NCBI GenBank assembly: GCA_024743215.1
Contig: JANSWZ010000001.1
Coordinates: 62,001 to 126,000 of the forward strand
Length of the DNA stretch: 64,000 nt
Origin: Alphaproteobacteria bacterium
GTDB lineage: Bacteria; Pseudomonadota; Alphaproteobacteria; Rhizobiales; GCA-2746425
Direction: 5' to 3'
A model generated the notes under the pieces. It was not told the DNA's origin and searched no databases. It saw only the letters and a list, made by a program, of their open reading frames with translations. This document shows positions 54,015 through 63,347 of this stretch, one piece after another (within the stretch, counting starts at the first letter, position 1; each line of letters begins with the position of its first letter). A program made the position numbers and the translations under genes.

Positions 54015-54326
54015 TCAGAGTTCTATATCGCAAACAAAAACTCCTTCCGGACCTCCTTCAGCAGCGTTTACAATTCGCACACCGATGGCTTTGTGGGTTT
54101 CGTTCTCAAGATATGCATCTCGCGCAGCTACATCTTTAAAATCGAACCAAAACATATCTTTGAATCCGTGGATTACATCGTCCTCGGGAGACAGGTTGGG
54201 CCTGTTCCCGAAGGCCAGAATGCCTTCGATTTCCGATTTAAGATTGTTTAGGTCTTTCAAAATGGAGTCCTTAACGTCCCCAGACACGTCCGGCGCATAT
54301 TTCAAAAAGACAAGATGCCTAATCAT
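54015..54326 (-). CDS. Dabb (stress-responsive A/B barrel) protein
   Basis: This 103-residue dimeric alpha/beta barrel type protein has MIRHLVFLKYAPDVSGD, FGNRPNLSPEDDVIHGFKDMFWFDFKD and AYLENETHKAIGVRIV, the standard Dabb layout. Family members bind small hydrophobic or cyclic compounds and some act as cyclases; most are unassigned. It is the first gene of a leftward pair with the SDR, with the 54363 operator 37 bases upstream of its start, and so is divergent from the aldo/keto reductase gene. Confidence 0.85.
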   Translation of the reverse strand: MIRHLVFLKYAPDVSGDVKDSILKDLNNLKSEIEGILAFGNRPNLSPEDDVIHGFKDMFWFDFKDVAARDAYLENETHKAIGVRIVNAAEGGPEGVFVCDIEL

Positions 54327-54362
54327 AGATCTCCCCTATTCGTTTATTTCAAAAGACTTGTA

Positions 54363-54376
54363 ACTCACCAATGGGT
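54363..54376. promoter_or_regulatory. TetR-type operator 1 (Dabb-SDR / aldo-keto reductase divergent promoter)
   Basis: ACTCACCAATGGGT preceded by TA, within the wider TAACTCACCAATGGGTGAAT. It matches the perfect palindrome ACTCACCGGTGAGT at 60112 in 11 of 14 bases. It sits between the divergent Dabb and aldo/keto reductase genes, so one site can control both directions. Confidence 0.7.
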
Positions 54377-54434
54377 GAATTATCAAGTGCGAAGTTAAAA
54401 ACCACATTTTGCTGCGCCGCATGAGGAGCCTACT

Positions 54435-55283
54435 ATGTCAATTTACCAAACCAGCTGCTTTCAACGGACTTTCGGAACCTACCCTCTTGAAGGGGAATAC
54501 CTGAAGCATGCGGTGCTCATGGCAGCTGAGGTTGGGTATCGCGCATTTGATACGGCGCAATGGTATGGCAACGAGGCTGCGCTTGGCGCCGTTCTGCCAG
54601 ACCTGGGAATAGATCGGGATGACCTGCTGATCACCACAAAAGTGCATCCTGAAAATATGGGTCCAGACAAGTTTATTGCATCGGTCGAGCAAAGCTTGCG
54701 CGATCTAAAAGTGGATTCTGTTGGAGTGCTGTTGCTGCACTGGCCACCAAATGACAATCCAGTCGAACCCTCATTGACACTGCTGCAGGAGGCGCATCGC
54801 AAGGGGTATGCAAGGCACATTGGCGTATCGAATTACACAACGAAGCAGATGCACGATGCTGTCCAGCATCTGGATGTCTCGCTGGCCATAAATCAGGTTG
54901 AATTTCACCCGCTACTGGATCAGAGACGCCTGCTGGCCGCTGCATCAGAAACGGATATTCCCTTGGCATCATACTGTTCCATCGCGCGTGGCGAAGTATT
55001 CAAATATCCGGTCTTTGCCGAGATCGGTAAATCATATGGGAAAAATGCAGCACAGGTCGCGCTCCGCTGGATTCTTCAACAAGATGTGTCTTTGAATACG
55101 ATGTCCACCAAAAGGGCCAATATCGAGGCCAACTTCGACCTCATGAACTTTGCCTTATCGAGCCAAGAGATGGCAGAGATCGCGAAGCTGACGGCGGTCA
55201 ATTATCGGATCAGTAACGCGAAAGTCGTGCCATATGCCCCGACTTGGGATGCGCCAATGAGGGGAAATGGGCTCGTGGATTGA
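54435..55283 (+). CDS. Aldo/keto reductase
   Basis: This 282-residue AKR of the 2,5-diketogluconate reductase type has the catalytic tetrad D39 (AFDTAQWYG), Y44, K69 (TTKVH) and H102 (LLHWP), and SNYTTKQM and QVEFHPLLDQ in the barrel. It uses NAD(P)H to interconvert a carbonyl and an alcohol. It is a single gene between operators 1 and 2 of the TetR regulon. The substrate is unknown; with aldehyde dehydrogenase and CoA-transferase genes next door, an alcohol-to-aldehyde step is plausible. Confidence 0.88.
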   Translation: MSIYQTSCFQRTFGTYPLEGEYLKHAVLMAAEVGYRAFDTAQWYGNEAALGAVLPDLGIDRDDLLITTKVHPENMGPDKFIASVEQSLRDLKVDSVGVLLLHWPPNDNPVEPSLTLLQEAHRKGYARHIGVSNYTTKQMHDAVQHLDVSLAINQVEFHPLLDQRRLLAAASETDIPLASYCSIARGEVFKYPVFAEIGKSYGKNAAQVALRWILQQDVSLNTMSTKRANIEANFDLMNFALSSQEMAEIAKLTAVNYRISNAKVVPYAPTWDAPMRGNGLVD

Positions 55284-55303
55284 CATAGTGTCGAAATACT
55301 GTA

Positions 55304-55317
55304 ACTCTCCAGTGAGT
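55304..55317. promoter_or_regulatory. TetR-type operator 2 (CoA-transferase operon)
   Basis: ACTCTCCAGTGAGT, again preceded by TA; 12 of 14 bases match the palindrome at 60112. It ends 27 bases before the CoA-transferase start, a position suited to repression. Confidence 0.7.
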
Positions 55318-55344
55318 GAATAATTTTAAAAGTGGGAGACGGCC

Positions 55345-56946
55345 TTGAAAATGGGTTCTCTAGAAGACTGCGCAGCCATGGTGCGGGACGGCGACACTAT
55401 CGCCGTCACCGGTAATGGCGGCGGCATGCTTGAACCCGACGCGATTTTTGCGGCTATAGAAAAAAGGTTTCTGACAACTGGGCACCCGCGGGACCTGACT
55501 GTGGTTCATGCATTGGGGATTGGTGATGCTAAAACCCGTGGCATCAACCGGTTTGCGCATAAAGGTATGGTTAAGCGGGTGATCGGTGGTCACTGGTCCT
55601 GGTCTCCGCGCATGCAAGAGCTTGCTCAGCGTAACGAGGTCGAAGCCTTCACGCTACCATCCGGCGTCATATCGCTTTTATTGCGGGAAAGCGGCGCGGG
55701 TCGGCCCGGTTTGATCACTACTGTGGGACTGGGAACCTGTTATGATCCGCGTAACGGCGGCGGGGCCGCTAATGATGCTGCACAAAGCGCCGGTCCCTTA
55801 AATGAAATCATGGAAATCGAAGGTGCTGAATATATTCGCTACTTGCCGATTAAACCCGATGTGGCGATTATCCGTGGCACCTTTTGTGATGAATTTGGAA
55901 ATATCTCTTGCGAGGAAGAATCCGGAGATCTCGACTGTAATGCGGTCGCCTTAGCTGCGTGTGGAGCGGGTGGTTGCGTTCTTGCGCAGGTGCGGGAAGA
56001 GCGCCGGTCAGGTCAGTTCCATGGTCGGCTTGTTCAGGTGCCGGGGGTCATGGTCGACCTTGTCGCCAAGGTGCCGGATCAGCCTCAAACCCATATGGGC
56101 GGGTATGAACCCAGCCTGGCAGGGTTGCCGGGCGCCAAGATGCCAGCTCATGGAACCTTTGATGGAATGTCCTCCCCGAAAGGTGCGCGGGCAATCATTG
56201 CACGGCGCGCGGCGGACGAAGTCCAGATCGGTCAATCCGTGAATTTTGGATTTGGAATTCCTGGAGGAATTGCTGCGATTTTGGCGCAGCAAGACACCCT
56301 GGATAAGATCTGGGTCACAGTGGAGCAGGGCATCCACAATGGGCAGTTGATTGATGGAGCGCTGTTTGGTGCAGCGAGTCTTCCCTGCGCCATAATGCGG
56401 TCAACCGATCAATTCGATTATTACAGCAGCGGTGGAGCAGATGTCGCGTTTCTAGGGGCAGGGGAAGTTGATGCTGCCGGAAACGTGAACGTTTCGCGAC
56501 TCGGGTCCAATGTTGTGGGTCCAGGCGGTTTCGTGGATATCTCGCAGGGCGCCAAATCGGTTGTCTTTTGCGGTACGTTTGAAACAGGCGGGCTCAAGGT
56601 CGACATTCTGGATCAGGCGTTAGAGATCATACAGCCGGGCCGCGTTGCCAAATTTGTAGATAGGGTGCGCGAAGTCACCTTTGGCGGGCAGGCAGCTGCT
56701 GAAGGGAAGAAACCGGTACTCTATATTACCGAACGCGCTGTGTTTCGGCTGACCTTAACCGGAATTGAGCTTATCGAGATTGCGCCCGGTGCGGATCTTG
56801 AGGCTGATATACTCGATCGCATGAGTTTTCGTCCGCTCGTGTCAGACGATTTGTCCTTGATGCCGGAGCATTGTTTTGATCCGGATCTAAGGTCCCCAAG
56901 TGAAAGCAAGTCTCACGCATCTGTGGGAGGCGAAAGTGTTGGATAA
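55345..56946 (+). CDS. Acyl-CoA:acetate/3-ketoacid CoA-transferase (YdiF-type)
   Basis: This 533-residue family I CoA-transferase has both halves fused. The catalytic glutamate is E327 in VTVEQGIHNG, and the second half carries NFGFGIPGGIAAIL; the first half starts DGDTIAVTGNGGGMLEPD. It transfers CoA between a donor such as acetyl-CoA or succinyl-CoA and an acid, here unknown. The TTG at 55345 has GGGAG seven bases upstream; ATG 55351 is the alternative. Its stop overlaps the aldehyde dehydrogenase start by 11 bases, so the two are coupled. Confidence 0.88.
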   Translation: MKMGSLEDCAAMVRDGDTIAVTGNGGGMLEPDAIFAAIEKRFLTTGHPRDLTVVHALGIGDAKTRGINRFAHKGMVKRVIGGHWSWSPRMQELAQRNEVEAFTLPSGVISLLLRESGAGRPGLITTVGLGTCYDPRNGGGAANDAAQSAGPLNEIMEIEGAEYIRYLPIKPDVAIIRGTFCDEFGNISCEEESGDLDCNAVALAACGAGGCVLAQVREERRSGQFHGRLVQVPGVMVDLVAKVPDQPQTHMGGYEPSLAGLPGAKMPAHGTFDGMSSPKGARAIIARRAADEVQIGQSVNFGFGIPGGIAAILAQQDTLDKIWVTVEQGIHNGQLIDGALFGAASLPCAIMRSTDQFDYYSSGGADVAFLGAGEVDAAGNVNVSRLGSNVVGPGGFVDISQGAKSVVFCGTFETGGLKVDILDQALEIIQPGRVAKFVDRVREVTFGGQAAAEGKKPVLYITERAVFRLTLTGIELIEIAPGADLEADILDRMSFRPLVSDDLSLMPEHCFDPDLRSPSESKSHASVGGESVG

Positions 56947-58435
56947 TGCTGAGCAGGTCTTTGCCAAACCAAGGCAGTTCAAGAATTACATTGACGGCGC
57001 TTTTGTGGGCGCAAGCACGGGGGAGGTGATCGAACGCGAAAGCCCGGCGCATGGCAAGTTAGTTTCGATCTACCCAGCATCGAGCGCAGAAGATGTGCAG
57101 ACTGCGATTGCTGCGGCCCGGACTTTATTCGACATGGGTGAATGGGCCTATTCCTATGCCGGAGAGAAATCTCGCATTTTGCGCATCGTTGCGCAGAAAA
57201 TCCGGGAAAATGTCGACGAACTCGCTCTGATCGAAACGCTTGAAACATCCAAGCCTCTGTCCGTCTCACGCGGTGAGGTATTGTTTTCAGCCGAGCTTTG
57301 GGATTACGCCGCAGGCTCTGCGCGGTCATTGCATGGTGACAGTCACAACACGCTTGGCACAGACATGATGGGTGTGGTTCTGCGCGAGCCGATTGGCGTG
57401 GTGGGCATTATCACACCTTGGAATTTTCCTTTGCTGATTCTTTCCGAACGCCTGCCATTTGCGTTGGCCGCAGGTTGCTCTGTCGTGGTCAAGCCAAGTG
57501 AATTTACCTCCGGCACGTCGCTTGTCATTGCCGGGTATCTGGACGAGGCGGGTCTTCCGGCTGGTGCGTGTAACATTCTAGCGGGATATGGTGAGCCTGT
57601 TGGTCAGGCTATCGTGGAAAGCAATGACGTTGACATGGTGGCCTTCACTGGATCGTCACGCGTGGGGAAAATGGCCATTCAAGCCTCAGCGAGCAATATC
57701 AAGAAGCTCTCATTGGAATTGGGTGGCAAGTCACCATCAGTCGTGTTTGCCGATTGCGACATTGAAGCCGCGGTTGATGGCGTTCTGAAGGCTGCGAATG
57801 TAAATATGGGTGAGTGCTGCATCGCAGGTTCGCGCCTATTGGTGCAAGATAGCATCGCCAAAACGTTCCAGGCCCGGCTGAAAGAACGATTGAACGATTT
57901 AAAAGTCGGCGAGCCGTTTGATCCCACCTCACGGATTGGTGCGATCATCAATCAACAGCAGTTTGATCAGATTGCAGACTACGTGAAAATTGGTATCAGC
58001 GAAGGTGCTGAACTGATCTGTGGTGGCGACGCGCAGGCCTATGGGGGGCTTTATTATCCGCCCACGCTCTTGGGCAATGTTCGACCCGAAATGCGAATTG
58101 CGCGGGAAGAGATTTTTGGTCCCGTTCTGTCGATCATGACGTTCAACGATACAGCCGAAGCAATCAGGTTGGCCAACGCCACAGATTATGGGCTGGCCGC
58201 GTATGTTTGGACTAACGACATGTCGACCGCTCTGCACTGTGCCCGCCGTATTCAGGCTGGTCGCGTCTGGGTGAATGCCGCTCTGACCGGATTCCCGGAA
58301 TTGCCTTTGGGTGGGTTTAAGCAGTCAGGAAATGGTCGCGAAACTGGCCGCTATGGCGTCGAAGAATACACGGAATTGAAATCGGTCCACCTTCAGATCG
58401 GACCTCAAACAGAACGATGGGTGACGGACGTCTGA
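56936..58435 (+). CDS. Aldehyde dehydrogenase
   Basis: This enzyme of 499 residues is an NAD(P)-dependent aldehyde dehydrogenase: ITPWNFPLLI and FTGSSRVGK (cofactor), catalytic E261 in LELGGKSP and C295 in MGECCIAGSR (numbered from the GTG at 56936), and EIFGPVLSIMTF. GGGAGG at 56925-56930 lies five bases before GTG 56936 and eight before TTG 56939; either could start, and the start at 56900 is too far inside the previous gene. It probably produces the acid that the CoA-transferase activates. Confidence 0.9.
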   Translation: MLDNAEQVFAKPRQFKNYIDGAFVGASTGEVIERESPAHGKLVSIYPASSAEDVQTAIAAARTLFDMGEWAYSYAGEKSRILRIVAQKIRENVDELALIETLETSKPLSVSRGEVLFSAELWDYAAGSARSLHGDSHNTLGTDMMGVVLREPIGVVGIITPWNFPLLILSERLPFALAAGCSVVVKPSEFTSGTSLVIAGYLDEAGLPAGACNILAGYGEPVGQAIVESNDVDMVAFTGSSRVGKMAIQASASNIKKLSLELGGKSPSVVFADCDIEAAVDGVLKAANVNMGECCIAGSRLLVQDSIAKTFQARLKERLNDLKVGEPFDPTSRIGAIINQQQFDQIADYVKIGISEGAELICGGDAQAYGGLYYPPTLLGNVRPEMRIAREEIFGPVLSIMTFNDTAEAIRLANATDYGLAAYVWTNDMSTALHCARRIQAGRVWVNAALTGFPELPLGGFKQSGNGRETGRYGVEEYTELKSVHLQIGPQTERWVTDV

Positions 58436-58487
58436 TCGTCTTTCACCACAATGGGAAGGTTCGGGGACGCTTTTACCCGGAAGTAAT

Positions 58488-59615
58488 ATGGCAGAGATCA
58501 AACTATCAAATGTGCGAAAGTCCTTTGGTCCAGTGGATGTAATCAAAGGGATAGACCTGCAGGCTGATCATGGCGAGTTCGTTGTTTTCGTGGGCCCCTC
58601 GGGCTGCGGAAAGTCGACGCTTTTGCGCATGATTTGCGGGCTGGAAGGCATTTCATCCGGGCAGTTGCTCATTGGAGGCGAAGATATGAGCAGTGTCGAG
58701 GCCTCTGATCGGGGCACCGCCATGGTGTTTCAGTCTTATGCCCTGTACCCGCATATGACGGTGGCACAGAATATGAGCTTTGGTCTGCGGATGGCGAAGA
58801 TCCCAAAGATCGAGATTGATGCGCGGGTCAACAAGGCCGCCGAGATTCTGCAGATCAAACATCTGCTGGAACGCAAGCCTAAAGAAATGTCGGGTGGTCA
58901 GCGGCAACGTGTCGCCATTGGCCGTGCAATTGTTCGCGAACCAAAGGTGTTTTTGTTTGACGAGCCGTTGTCAAATCTGGACGCTGAACTACGGGTTCAG
59001 ATGCGTGTGGAGCTTTCGAGATTGCATCACGAGATCGGCGCGACAATGATCTATGTAACCCACGATCAAGTTGAGGCGATGACCATGGCCGACAAGATCG
59101 TGGTACTGCGAGATGGTTTGGTTGAACAAATTGGTTCCCCGCTTGAATTGTATACGCGGCCCGACAACAAGTTCGTGGCAGGTTTCATCGGATCACCGCA
59201 TATGAACTTTATGGACGCCGAGGCCGTACACATCGATGATGGCTTTGCCTCCGTCGCAGTCATCGGCGCGGCAGATCGTCTTATCACTGTACCGCTTCGT
59301 CCGGACGCGCTCGTTCACAAAGGCCAGAAGGTTTCGGTCGGCATAAGGCCGGAGCACCTGCTTGGCACGGTCGGCAGGTCTGACCTTGAAGTCCATGTCG
59401 GCGTTGTCGAGAACCTTGGCGGCATGGCTTACGCTTACTGTACATCCAAGTCGGGCCAGGAGGTTATCCTCAAGTCAGAAAGTGAAGCACCGCCGAGATT
59501 TGGGACCACTGTGACCGCGGAATTGAATGATAATTACTGCCACTTGTTTGATTCAGAAGGAAAAACGCTGAGTGAGTCCGCAGGTGCTGTTCGACGCCAG
59601 GATGCGGCGGCATGA
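58488..59615 (+). CDS. Carbohydrate-type ABC transporter ATPase (UgpC/MalK family)
   Basis: This 375-residue ATPase has Walker A GPSGCGKSTLLRM, signature MSGGQRQRVAIGRAI, Walker B VFLFDEPLSNLD and the switch His in VTHDQVEAM, followed by a C-terminal OB-type regulatory domain (about 240-360). It is the expected ATPase for the importer encoded 0.6 kb downstream, from which it is split by the MaoC gene. It overlaps the MaoC start by four bases (ATGA). Confidence 0.93.
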   Translation: MAEIKLSNVRKSFGPVDVIKGIDLQADHGEFVVFVGPSGCGKSTLLRMICGLEGISSGQLLIGGEDMSSVEASDRGTAMVFQSYALYPHMTVAQNMSFGLRMAKIPKIEIDARVNKAAEILQIKHLLERKPKEMSGGQRQRVAIGRAIVREPKVFLFDEPLSNLDAELRVQMRVELSRLHHEIGATMIYVTHDQVEAMTMADKIVVLRDGLVEQIGSPLELYTRPDNKFVAGFIGSPHMNFMDAEAVHIDDGFASVAVIGAADRLITVPLRPDALVHKGQKVSVGIRPEHLLGTVGRSDLEVHVGVVENLGGMAYAYCTSKSGQEVILKSESEAPPRFGTTVTAELNDNYCHLFDSEGKTLSESAGAVRRQDAAA

Positions 59616-60091
59616 GCGCCCCTGCCAATACTCAATTAGTCGCGGGTAACTACTATTACGACGACCTATCGAAAGGTGCGTTTTTCAGCACTGGGCGTAT
59701 CGTCGTGACAGAGACACATATCGTGAATTTTGCCGGAATTTCTGGCGACTTCTTTGATGTTCATATGGATGATGGTTTTGCCCGTGAACAAGGGTTTCCG
59801 GCGCGGATTGCTCACGGCTTACTGGTTCTTTGTATGGTGGATGGCCTGAAAAACCGCGCAGACGTAAAGTTGCAAGCCGTGGCGTCGCTCGGTTGGAGAG
59901 ACTGGAATTTCAGAGCGCCCGTTATCGCCGGGGATAGTATTGGCGCGACAATCACTGTCGCGACTATGCGCCCGACATCTAAGGGGGATCGCGGTGTTGT
60001 CGAGATGAGGTTCGATGTGACTAACCAGAACGGAGAGGTTGTGCAAAGTGGTTCAAACACACTGCTCATGCGGAACCAGCCGCCAAAGTGA
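59612..60091 (+). CDS. MaoC-like hydratase
   Basis: This 159-residue hotdog-fold protein has the (R)-specific enoyl-CoA hydratase signature segment ISGDFFDVHMDDGFAREQGFPARIAHGLL, with the catalytic Asp and His in DFFDVH. It would add water across a double bond of an acyl-CoA. Its place in a CoA-transferase/aldehyde dehydrogenase operon supports a CoA-thioester step. It is in an unusual position between the ATPase and the rest of the importer. Confidence 0.87.
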   Translation: MSAPANTQLVAGNYYYDDLSKGAFFSTGRIVVTETHIVNFAGISGDFFDVHMDDGFAREQGFPARIAHGLLVLCMVDGLKNRADVKLQAVASLGWRDWNFRAPVIAGDSIGATITVATMRPTSKGDRGVVEMRFDVTNQNGEVVQSGSNTLLMRNQPPK

Positions 60092-60111
60092 ATTTTTCGG
60101 CGCAATTAATA

Positions 60112-60125
60112 ACTCACCGGTGAGT
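60112..60125. promoter_or_regulatory. TetR-type operator 3 (importer/TetR operon)
   Basis: ACTCACCGGTGAGT is a perfect 14-base palindrome, preceded by TA, 110 bases upstream of the solute-binding-protein gene. It is the best copy of a motif also found at 54363 and 55304, so it probably defines the site of the TetR protein encoded at 63348. A promoter would lie within the following 50 bases. Confidence 0.78.
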
Positions 60126-60235
60126 ACTATGCGCCGTGTAAGAAAGTGCCCTGGAGGAAGGGTAAGGGGCCAGTTCGAAAGGGCTGGACGGAATCAGACC
60201 GCAACATGCGGCTGAAACAACAGCGAGGAGAAACT

Positions 60236-61468
60236 ATGAAAACCATAAAGACACTGCTTTGTGCAACCGCGATTGCGGCCTTGTCGACAACAGCTTTCGC
60301 CCGAGATTTGGTGATGAATGCCAATACATCAGACCCCGCCCAAAAGGAGGCTATGGAGAATCTGATCGCCGATTTTGAAGCGGCTTACCCGGAGATCGAC
60401 GTCAAATTTAACCTCTATGACCATGAGGCATTCAAGGTCGCGTTGCGTAACTTCCTTGTGTCGGACGCGCCTGATCTGATTACATGGAACGCGGGCAACC
60501 GAATGAAAGTGTTTGTCGATCTTGGGCTGTTCGAGGATGTCTCAGATGTTTGGGCGTCGGAGAACCTTTATGAACAGATGCCTGCTGTCGTGGGCGCCTC
60601 ATCGGTTGATGGCAAGCAATATGGCGTACCGTACGCCTATTACGCTTGGGGATTCTATTACCGCAAAGATCTCTTCGAGCAGGCGGGCATCACAGAGACA
60701 CCATCTACCTGGGAAGAATTCAAGGAGATGGGTGCTCAGTTGAACGCAGCCGATATCACGCCTGTTACCATTGGCACCAAGAATCTTTGGCCCACTGCCG
60801 GTTGGTTTGATTTCCTAAATCTGCGTGTGAATGGGGCCGATTTCCATGCCGATTTAATGGATGGCAAGATCAAGTACACCGATGAACGCGTGAAAAAGGT
60901 ATTCGAGATTTGGGAGGAACTGGTCGAAGCGGACTTCTTTGTAGAAAACCATCCTGCCTATTCTTTCCAGGAAGCTCTGCCCTTCATGAACCAGGGTAAG
61001 GCGGCGATGTATCTACTTGCGCCGTTTATCGTATCGATGTTCCCCGATGATGTGCGCGAGCAGGTTGAATGGTTCCCCTTCCCAATCATCGATGAAAGCG
61101 TCGGTATCTACGAGGATGCGCCTACTGATAGTTTCCACATTCCGGTAAACGCTAAGAACAAGGATGATGCGCGCTTGTTCCTGAAATTCGCGGCTGCGGC
61201 TGAAAATCAGACCAAAACTGCCGGGACACTGGACATGCTGCCGCCAAATATCAACGCCTCCGTCAAGGATGACCGGTTTGCCCAGGGTGGCTTCGCTCAA
61301 CTTAGCAAGGCGGATGGCATCATGCAGTTCTATGACCGTGATACAGATCCGGCTCTGGCTAAGGTTGGCATGCAGGGCTTTCAAGAATTCCTGCAACACC
61401 CCGATCGTATCGATGACATTCTCGAACGGATCGAAGTTGAGCGCGCACGTATCTACGGCGCTCTCTGA
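60236..61468 (+). CDS. ABC transporter solute-binding protein, family 1 (sugar type)
   Basis: This protein of 410 residues has a Sec signal (MKTIKTLLCATAIAALSTTAFA, cleaved before RDLV) and the fold of extracellular solute-binding protein family 1: NLIADFEAAYPEIDVKF, GKQYGVPYAYYAWGFYYRKDLFEQAGI and FMNQGKAAMYLLAPF. Family members bind oligosaccharides, sugars or sugar alcohols and phosphates. The ligand is unknown. The start is ATG 60236, preceded by GAGGAG. First gene of the operon under operator 3. Confidence 0.92.
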   Translation: MKTIKTLLCATAIAALSTTAFARDLVMNANTSDPAQKEAMENLIADFEAAYPEIDVKFNLYDHEAFKVALRNFLVSDAPDLITWNAGNRMKVFVDLGLFEDVSDVWASENLYEQMPAVVGASSVDGKQYGVPYAYYAWGFYYRKDLFEQAGITETPSTWEEFKEMGAQLNAADITPVTIGTKNLWPTAGWFDFLNLRVNGADFHADLMDGKIKYTDERVKKVFEIWEELVEADFFVENHPAYSFQEALPFMNQGKAAMYLLAPFIVSMFPDDVREQVEWFPFPIIDESVGIYEDAPTDSFHIPVNAKNKDDARLFLKFAAAAENQTKTAGTLDMLPPNINASVKDDRFAQGGFAQLSKADGIMQFYDRDTDPALAKVGMQGFQEFLQHPDRIDDILERIEVERARIYGAL

Positions 61469-61534
61469 TCGCGGAAAAAGCGAATGGTTTCGGCGCGTAA
61501 TGCGCCGGAACCGCATCTCTGCGAGGGTTTCCCA

Positions 61535-62461
61535 ATGACTGATATGACAAGCTATCCGGTTCCACCAAAGCCAAGACACACGACTTTTTACAGTCGGAAC
61601 AAGCTGGTCATCACACCGCTTTTGTTTATCGCGCCAGCCTTCGCGATGTTCTCGCTATTTGTGATCTATCCAATCATTCAGTCAATTTCTCTGTCGTTTT
61701 ACGAATGGCAGGGCATTGGTCCCAAGAAATGGGTAGGGTTCAACAATTACGATCTACTGTTCAAAGACCCGGTATTCTGGAAGGCGCTGGTCAATAACAT
61801 CTATTGGCTGGTCCTCTTTCTTTTAGCCCCTGTATTGGGACTGATCATAGCTTTATTCCTGAACCAAAAAGTGTTTGGAATCCGGCTGGTCAAATCGCTT
61901 TTCTTCTTCCCGTTTGTCGTATCACAGATCGTGGTTGGGCTTGTCTTTACCTGGTTTTATGACCCGGCATTCGGATTGATCGCAGCTCTGATCGAACCAC
62001 TGGGACTTAAATTGCCATCGATTTTGGCAAGTGAGGATTGGGCGACCTTCGGCGTGATCATCGCAGGGCTGTGGCCACAAACGGCCTATTGCATGATCCT
62101 CTATCTGACCGGCCTGAACAGCGTGAACCCCGAGATGATCGAAGCCGCGCGTCTGGACGGGGCCAGGGGATGGCGTTTGCTGGTAAATATAGTGCTTCCG
62201 CAACTGCGTGCGGCAACCTTCATCGCCATTGTTGTCACTGTGATCGGAGCACTCCGTTCGTTTGACTTGGTGGCAATCATGACCGAGGGCGGACCCTACA
62301 ATTCGTCCAACGTGTTGGCCTTTTACATGTATGACAACGCGATCTTCCGGTACCGCATGGGTTATGCGGCCTCGATTGCGACCATCCTGTTTCTGATCAT
62401 GGATGTCTACATCGTCTGGTTCCTGATGCGTCTGTTGAAAAACGAAAAAGGATCCCGATAA
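61535..62461 (+). CDS. ABC transporter permease (MalF/UgpA type)
   Basis: This protein of 308 residues has six hydrophobic helices and the EAA loop EAARLDGARGWRLLVNIVLPQL that contacts the ATPase. ATG 61535 is chosen, with GAGGG upstream. It overlaps the next permease gene by one base (TAATG). With it, the solute-binding protein and the ATPase at 58.5 kb it forms a carbohydrate-type importer. Confidence 0.92.
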   Translation: MTDMTSYPVPPKPRHTTFYSRNKLVITPLLFIAPAFAMFSLFVIYPIIQSISLSFYEWQGIGPKKWVGFNNYDLLFKDPVFWKALVNNIYWLVLFLLAPVLGLIIALFLNQKVFGIRLVKSLFFFPFVVSQIVVGLVFTWFYDPAFGLIAALIEPLGLKLPSILASEDWATFGVIIAGLWPQTAYCMILYLTGLNSVNPEMIEAARLDGARGWRLLVNIVLPQLRAATFIAIVVTVIGALRSFDLVAIMTEGGPYNSSNVLAFYMYDNAIFRYRMGYAASIATILFLIMDVYIVWFLMRLLKNEKGSR

Positions 62462-63312
62462 TGTTTCCGCGTCCAATACAGGAATCAAGCAAATCGCGTC
62501 AGTTGATGTACAAGGTGGCTTTGCCCATCTCGTTGGTTATCTGGTTGCTGCCGATGATTGCGATTGTTGCCACAGCAGGCCGATCGCTGCACGACATCAA
62601 CTATGGAAATTATTGGGGCATTCCCTCGGAATGGGCATTCCTGGACAATTTCGGCGAGGTTTTCAGCTCGTCTCCAATCCTGATATATCTGCTAAACAGC
62701 GTGATTATTACTGTGCCGTCCATTTTTGGGGCATTGTTTCTATCGACGCTCGCCGGAGCTGGACTGGCGCTCTACAAATTCAAAGGCCGGTTCGTAATTT
62801 TTGCGCTCTTTATCGCAGGCAACTTTGTACCATTTCAAATCCTCATGATTCCGGTTCGACAACTGACATTGGACCTTGGGATCTATGATACTTACCTTGC
62901 CGTCATTCTGTTTCAGGTCGCATTCCAGACGGGTTTTTGCACCTTCTTTATGCGCAATTTCATCGCGGATCTACCGTTTGAGTTGGTGGAGTCGGCGCGT
63001 TCGGAAGGGGTGAGCGAATGGAAAATTCTTATCCATGTGATTATTCCACTTGTGCGTCCCGCGCTTGCAGCGCTGGCGGTGTTGCAATTCACATTTATCT
63101 GGAACGATTTCTTCTGGCCGCTTATCTTGATCCAATCTGATGAATTGCGCCCTATTACTCTGGGTTTGACCACCCTAAAGGGCCAATATATCTCTTCATT
63201 CAATCTGCTGGCTGCCGGGTCTTTGATCGCTGCACTCCCGCCGGTTATGATGTTTTTTGCAATGCAACGCCACTTTATTGCGGGATTGACACTGGGGGCC
63301 AGTAAGGGATGA
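62461..63312 (+). CDS. ABC transporter permease (MalG/UgpE type)
   Basis: This 283-residue permease has six hydrophobic segments and the EAA loop variant ESARSEGVSEWKILIHVIIPLVRP. LTLGASKG at the C-terminus is a common MalG-type end. Second permease of the importer. It is followed 35 bases later by the tetR gene on the same strand. Confidence 0.92.
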   Translation: MFPRPIQESSKSRQLMYKVALPISLVIWLLPMIAIVATAGRSLHDINYGNYWGIPSEWAFLDNFGEVFSSSPILIYLLNSVIITVPSIFGALFLSTLAGAGLALYKFKGRFVIFALFIAGNFVPFQILMIPVRQLTLDLGIYDTYLAVILFQVAFQTGFCTFFMRNFIADLPFELVESARSEGVSEWKILIHVIIPLVRPALAALAVLQFTFIWNDFFWPLILIQSDELRPITLGLTTLKGQYISSFNLLAAGSLIAALPPVMMFFAMQRHFIAGLTLGASKG

Positions 63313-63347
63313 TCGGGTCAACCCAAATCATCCTAGAGAGGCGCGGA

